From positions 1-64,000 of the forward strand of contig DAIDHS010000007.1 in NCBI GenBank assembly GCA_027451985.1: a DNA stretch of 64,000 nt, read 5' to 3'. The notes beneath the pieces were generated by a model. The model ran no database searches. It was given only the letters and a program-made list of their open reading frames with translations, and was not told the DNA's origin. The stretch comes from Elusimicrobiota bacterium (GTDB lineage: Bacteria; Elusimicrobiota; Elusimicrobia; UBA1565; UBA9628). The stretch's first letter is position 1; the number at the start of each line of letters is the position of its first letter. The position numbers were made by a program, and so were the translations under genes. Below are positions 60,443 through 64,000 of this stretch, piece after piece.

Positions 60443-61105
60443 TTATTGCTGCCACCAGGGCGCCGCGCCGCCAGATGGCTTGGGATTGGAATTCACGGGC
60501 GCGCTTTGTCCCCCGACCTTGGCCTGAAACTCGGGCGCGCTGAAATCCTGCGCCATGGCGGACGCGGCGTTTTTGACGGCCTCGCTCAAGGCCTCTCCAG
60601 CCCGCGGCATATCGGAGTTGCTCCCACCGGTCGTCACGCTGCCCGTGAAGTTCTTGCTCCAAACGACGCCGGAGCGGTCCAAAACCTCGAAGTCCAAGCT
60701 CACCTCGGTGACGATGCGGCTCATGCTTATCTGGACGGAGGTTTGCTCCTGGTTGAAATGCGGCTCGATGAGCAGGTCATAGCCGGTGAAATCGCCCTGA
60801 TTTTGCACCGCCGTCACGCTTTGGAAGACCTGGCGGAAGGTTTCCAGGCTCACTTGTTCCAGGTTCTGCCCGAAGGGGTAGAGCCACGCTCCCAAGGGAA
60901 TGGGCGCGCGGCAGACGTAGGCCTGGTCTTGCGGCGAAACCAGGATGGCGGCGCGCAGAGGAAGCAGTCCTTGCTGGGCGACGACCGTCTCGGCCGGCGT
61001 ATTAATCGTGGCGGTAAAAGTCGCGGCGCAGGCGCCCAGGAAAAACGGCAGGAGCAAAGCGGGCGCGACGCGCCAGGCGCGGGCGGTCAGCGCTGATCGC
61101 TTCAT
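60443..61105 (-). CDS. Lipoprotein, unknown function
   Basis: 220 aa with type II signal and lipobox LGAC (Cys about 26). The mature part has FTATINTPAETVVAQ, ISMSRIVTEVSLDFEVLDRS and GVVWSKNFTGSV, a beta-rich fold of the kind seen in outer-membrane lipoproteins of the LPS or trace-lipoprotein type; the C-terminal 30 residues are low complexity. It overlaps the thymidine phosphorylase gene by 4 bp, so it belongs to that transcript. Confidence 0.75.
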   Translation of the reverse strand: MKRSALTARAWRVAPALLLPFFLGACAATFTATINTPAETVVAQQGLLPLRAAILVSPQDQAYVCRAPIPLGAWLYPFGQNLEQVSLETFRQVFQSVTAVQNQGDFTGYDLLIEPHFNQEQTSVQISMSRIVTEVSLDFEVLDRSGVVWSKNFTGSVTTGGSNSDMPRAGEALSEAVKNAASAMAQDFSAPEFQAKVGGQSAPVNSNPKPSGGAAPWWQQ

Positions 61106-62415
61106 CGGCCGCGAATGACTTTAAGAACGACCGGCGCCCGCCGCGGGCGGCGCGCGCCAATGGCCGCGGCGGACAAGAACTCGGCCTCGCCGGCGCGCAA
61201 GCGCGCGTCATCCGAGGAGTAGAGCACGGCCAAGGTCTCGCCGGCGGCCACGCGGTCGCCCACTTTTTTCTCAAGGCGCAAGCCCGCGCCGTAGTCGAGC
61301 GTTTCTTCCGCGAAGTCGCGCCCCGCGCCCAAAAAGACCGCGGCGCGGCCGACTTTTCGGGCGTCCAAGGCCGTGACGAATCCCGCGCGCGGAGCAGTGA
61401 CTACGCGCGAAGAAGAAGCTTTCGGCAGCAAATCCAAGTTATCGAGCGCGGCCGCGTCGCCGCCCTGCTTTTGCGCGATCAATTTCAAGCGCTTGAAGCC
61501 TTCGCCGGAATCGATGGCGGCCTGCATGCGCTCGGCGCCCGCCTCCGGCGTTTTGGCCAAGCCCGAGAGATGCAGCATCCAGCCGCCCAAGGCCAGCAGG
61601 CATTCCCGGTAATCGGGCGCGGAGGTCTCGCCGCGCAGGACCTCGACCGCTTGGCGCACTTCCAAAGCGTTGCCCACGTAGCGGCCCAAGGGCTGCTCCA
61701 TCGCGGTCATGAGCGCGGCGGACTTAAGGCCCAAAAGACCCGCGGTCTTGACCAGCGCGCGGCCCAAGGCCTCGGCCTCCTTGGCGGTCTTGAAGATGGC
61801 GCCAGAGCCCGCCTTCAAATCGATGACCAGGGCGTCCAAGCCCTCGCAGAGCTTCTTGGACAAGATGCTCGCGACGATGAGCGGCAAGGACGCCACTGTG
61901 GACGTCGCGTCGCGAAGCGCGTAGAGTTTGCGATCAGCCGGGGCCAAGGCTTCGCTTTGCCCAAAGAGGCACACGCCCGCGGACTCGCACTGGGCCAGGA
62001 CCGCCTCAGGGGAGAGCCGCACCTTGAAGCCGGGGATGGATTCGAGCTTATCCAAGGTGCCGCCGGTGTGGCCCAAGCCGCGCCCGGACATCATGGGCAC
62101 GCACAGGCCGCAGGCCGCGGCCAAGGGCGCCAGCGCCAAGGAAATCCCGTCGCCCACGCCGCCGGTCGAGTGCTTGTCGGCCTTGGGTTTGGCGATGCGC
62201 GAGAAATCGAGCTGCGCGCCGGAGCGGGCCATGGCGCCGGTCAAGCCCGCGGTCTCTTTCTCGCTCATGCCGTTCAGGCAGACGGCCATGAGCCAGGCGG
62301 AGAGCTGGTAATCGGGCACGGTGCCCTTGGCGGCCGCATCCGCGATAAAAGCGAGCTCGTCCGGGGCGTGGGCCCTGCCTTCGCGCTTGGCCGCGATGAG
62401 GTCGAGCATTCTCAT
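61102..62415 (-). CDS. deoA: Thymidine phosphorylase (pyrimidine-nucleoside phosphorylase)
   Basis: 437 aa, standard length. It cleaves thymidine or other pyrimidine nucleosides with phosphate to the base and (deoxy)ribose 1-phosphate. The family loop KHSTGGVGDGISLALAPLAA and GRGLGHTGGTLDKLES are intact, with KLCEGLDALVIDLKAGSGA following. It feeds free bases to the Upp enzyme encoded downstream. The CTAG-rich tandem array begins about 18 bp upstream of its start, so transcription into deoA must pass through or start beside that array. Confidence 0.95.
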   Translation of the reverse strand: MRMLDLIAAKREGRAHAPDELAFIADAAAKGTVPDYQLSAWLMAVCLNGMSEKETAGLTGAMARSGAQLDFSRIAKPKADKHSTGGVGDGISLALAPLAAACGLCVPMMSGRGLGHTGGTLDKLESIPGFKVRLSPEAVLAQCESAGVCLFGQSEALAPADRKLYALRDATSTVASLPLIVASILSKKLCEGLDALVIDLKAGSGAIFKTAKEAEALGRALVKTAGLLGLKSAALMTAMEQPLGRYVGNALEVRQAVEVLRGETSAPDYRECLLALGGWMLHLSGLAKTPEAGAERMQAAIDSGEGFKRLKLIAQKQGGDAAALDNLDLLPKASSSRVVTAPRAGFVTALDARKVGRAAVFLGAGRDFAEETLDYGAGLRLEKKVGDRVAAGETLAVLYSSDDARLRAGEAEFLSAAAIGARRPRRAPVVLKVIRGR

Positions 62416-62432
62416 ATATAAAGGATACCGCC

Positions 62433-62619
62433 CCTAGCCAGGCCTGGCCTAGGCCTACCTAGGCCTCTAGACCCTAGATAGGGCCTAGATCCTAGGGAGA
62501 TCCTAGGGTCTGCCAGACCTGATCCTAGGGGGTAGACCCTATCTGGCCTATCTGATCCTAGGGTGATCCTAGGGCCTAGGCGGCCTGATCCTAGGGGGGA
62601 TCCTAGGCCTAGACTAGGC
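62433..62619. repeat. CTAG-rich tandem array: 11-bp units in 33-bp higher-order repeats
   Basis: About 17 contiguous 11-bp units. Six exact GATCCTAGGG (62488, 62499, 62521, 62554, 62565, 62587) and one GATCCTAGGC (62599) are spaced 11, 22, 33, 11, 22 and 12 bp apart. From 62488 the units group into four 33-bp monomers starting at 62488, 62521, 62554 and 62587, each opening with GATCCTAGGG; the first three close with a CT…CT unit and the fourth with CTAGACTAGGC. There are 16 CTAG and 10 CCTAGG in 187 bp, very high for a tetramer that is rare in most bacteria. The array covers the stop of the membrane winged-helix gene and precedes deoA. No known repeat class fits. Confidence 0.9.
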
Positions 62620-63303
62620 CCCTGAGTTGGCGTCTGGCAATGAATAATGGGCATCGCTGTCACCGCGTTTTCCGCTTTGGGTCAAAACTCCGTCCCGGAC
62701 CAAGCCGCGCAGGACGATGCGCGCGTAGCGCCGGGACACCCCTAGGATTTTAGCGCATTCCGAGGCGCTGATGCGCCCGCCGTGGGCGCGGCAGTAGTCC
62801 ACAATCGCGTCCTTGCGGTCGCGCGGGGTGGGCTCCGGAGCCGGAGGCGGGGGAATTGGCCCGGGCGCGGGATGCGGCTTAGGCGGAGTTGGAACCGGAC
62901 GCGGGCGGGGCCGCCGCAGCGGGACATCGGCCAGAGCCTTGGAAAATGACGCGAGAACCAGCAGGGCCGCGGTCTCCAGCGCCAAAAGCAAAATGTTTTT
63001 CGGCGGGAAGAAACCATGGACGGGCTTGTCCTGCGCCCAAGCCTCGGCGACCCAGAGCAGGAAAACGGAGATGAGCCAAACGGCCGCGGGCGCCCCGCCC
63101 CAGTCTCCTTCCATCCCGCCCGAACGTTGCCGCCAGCGTTCGGCTTCGCCCAAGACGCCGTCCGCGATCATGACGGCGAAGGCGGCGGCCAGCCAAGCCC
63201 AGAGACGTTCAGCGGCGGTGGAGGAGGGGTGAAACGCCAGGGCGGCGTCCAGGCCGAAGGCCGCAATCGCGGCGACGATGAAACGGAAGCTCACGGCGCC
63301 CAT
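62614..63303 (-). CDS. Membrane protein with Pro-rich linker and C-terminal winged helix
   Basis: 229 aa. Four hydrophobic segments lie in residues 1-125 (FIVAAIAAFGLDAALAF, LWAWLAAAFAVMIA, VWLISVFLLWVAEAW, ILLLALETAALLVLASF). A proline-rich linker follows (about 130-160, PRPRPVPTPPKPHPAPGPIP), then a winged helix (AIVDYCRAHGGRISASECAK, ILGVSRRYARIVLRGLVRDG). The arrangement implies a membrane-tethered DNA-binding protein. Its stop codon lies inside the CTAG array, and its own gene ends where deoA's upstream region begins. Family unknown. Confidence 0.7.
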   Translation of the reverse strand: MGAVSFRFIVAAIAAFGLDAALAFHPSSTAAERLWAWLAAAFAVMIADGVLGEAERWRQRSGGMEGDWGGAPAAVWLISVFLLWVAEAWAQDKPVHGFFPPKNILLLALETAALLVLASFSKALADVPLRRPRPRPVPTPPKPHPAPGPIPPPPAPEPTPRDRKDAIVDYCRAHGGRISASECAKILGVSRRYARIVLRGLVRDGVLTQSGKRGDSDAHYSLPDANSGA

Positions 63304-63389
63304 AATCGCTCAAAGCGGTCGGGCGATTGTAGCAAAAGGGAACGCCGCAGAAACCGAACGATTTTGCATCCACCGCCAAGTTTAAATGG

Positions 63390-64000
63390 TTACCTTTGCC
63401 CGCTCTTTAAAAGAGCCAAGTACTTTTGAGCATACGGATCGTGCGCCAACCCCGGCTCGGCGGATAAAATGTTCTTCGCCTTTTCTACGCGTCCCATTGC
63501 CGCTTCGTCCATGGCCCAATAAATTCGGGAAGCCGGAGATTGCGGAGATATCCGGTAGAGACGCTCGTACGCTTTCGCCGAATCGGCCCAATGACGAAGA
63601 TTAAATTGCGCGTAGGCCAGATTCTGCCAACTGTCGGGATCATCGGGCTTCAGGCTGATCGCACGAGTCGCTAAACTGACCGTGGCCGGCCAATTACCCA
63701 CGCTGCTCATGGCCCAAGCCCATTCGGACCATGCGCGCGAATACGTGGGAGACATCTTTGTGGCAATCTGGAAACACTGCACGGCATCCTTCCAGTCTTT
63801 GTTTTTTCCGAATGCCACGCCTAGATTGACATAACCGGCTTGTGCACCTGGTTCATGCATCCCGCCTTGCACCAACCCCTTTAGCTCAGCGACGTCTGGA
63901 TGCGAGAAGTAAGAGGCTTTTATTGAAGCGATTAAAACGGCGGTGAGCCAAGACGGGTGAAAATGTTCGCTGATTATGGCGGCCTGCAGAGCTTTTTCCG
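63390..64000 (-). CDS. TPR protein (N-terminal part beyond the window)
   Basis: The frame is open to the right edge (first full codon ends at 63998), so the start is missing. About 200 residues of TPR units are visible: AGYVNLGVAFGKNKDWKDAV, PATVSLATRAISLKPDDPDS and WQNLAYAQFNLRHWADSAKA, then a short C-terminal tail. The window-edge segment (LTAVLIASIKASYFSHPDVA) is also helical. Function unknown; solenoid proteins of this kind are frequent in this genome. Confidence 0.75.
   Translation of the reverse strand, partial: EKALQAAIISEHFHPSWLTAVLIASIKASYFSHPDVAELKGLVQGGMHEPGAQAGYVNLGVAFGKNKDWKDAVQCFQIATKMSPTYSRAWSEWAWAMSSVGNWPATVSLATRAISLKPDDPDSWQNLAYAQFNLRHWADSAKAYERLYRISPQSPASRIYWAMDEAAMGRVEKAKNILSAEPGLAHDPYAQKYLALLKSGQR

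Noticed and set aside
62433-62619. CRISPR array
   Set aside because: The units are contiguous 11-bp near-copies with no unique spacers of 25-40 bp and no cas genes nearby.
62412-62663. An 83-residue minus-strand open frame through the CTAG array with 11-residue LGS-type repeats
   Set aside because: It overlaps both neighbouring genes, uses the rare CTA codon repeatedly, and the open frame follows automatically from a repeat period divisible by three. Kept only as an alternative explanation in the finding on the array.

Overview
The window is about 64 kb of GC-rich bacterial chromosome. It is gene-dense, with many ATGA start/stop overlaps and long antisense open frames that come from GC bias. 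The protein set suggests a diderm with an outer membrane (TolC, RND pump, lipoproteins, Lgt). A likely lineage is Elusimicrobiota or a neighbouring phylum. This is inferred from the secreted protein at 1990-2829, whose N-terminal half is of a type I associate with those phyla, and from the mix of TPR/Sel1 proteins, O-mannosyltransferase-like proteins and a Gld-like ABC exporter. It rests on family recognition, not on a marker gene.

Layout. 1-515: the end of a mobile element (recombinase C-terminus, an intact tRNA-Arg and a decayed second copy). 539-28534: chromosomal genes including an HtrA-like protease, HNH nuclease, flippase, PEBP protein, RluA-type pseudouridine synthase, tRNA-Ser, PLD-type phosphodiesterase, Dtd, ThpR, MarR/DoxX, pirin, a four-gene Gld-like ABC system, Lgt, a clan CD-like secreted protein, a DnaQ-type exonuclease and GT9. 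28531-36839: a leftward envelope-stress/export operon (ECF sigma, anti-sigma, Spy/CpxP-like protein, TolC, MacA-like adaptor, MacB-like ABC transporter, GT2). 36873-43640: Sel1 and CsgG-like proteins, then a TetR-TolC-RND operon without an adaptor gene. 43796-43944: tRNA-Lys and tRNA-Glu.

43901-51889: a 7.9-kb island inserted at the 3' end of tRNA-Glu and bounded by a perfect 51-bp direct repeat. It carries a tyrosine integrase, a winged-helix/nucleotidyltransferase pair resembling an AbiE-type toxin-antitoxin, an excisionase-like HTH, a MerR-like protein, a large hairpin, two matching clusters of 9-bp sites, and two cargo genes (a GT39-like membrane glycosyltransferase and an SGNH/TPR protein). 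A 19-bp GTGCCA-repeat element sits at both ends.

52093-64000: secreted and TPR proteins, tRNA-His, an overlapping DUF5674 / small conserved protein / HDOD / acetate kinase cluster, a two-domain universal stress protein and an FNR-like regulator. A perfect FNR box follows, upstream of a tiny secreted peptide with three CX5C motifs. Next come a broken ParE toxin with its antitoxin, uracil phosphoribosyltransferase, thymidine phosphorylase, and a striking CTAG-rich 11/33-bp tandem array beside a membrane-tethered winged-helix protein.

A recurring feature is a -10 box ending only 6-10 nt before the start codon, or before the mature tRNA 5' end, of more than a dozen genes. This implies widespread leaderless transcription. 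The most novel-looking signals are the CTAG array (62433-62619), the island control region (46634-46863), and the FNR-box/CX5C peptide unit (58803-59182).
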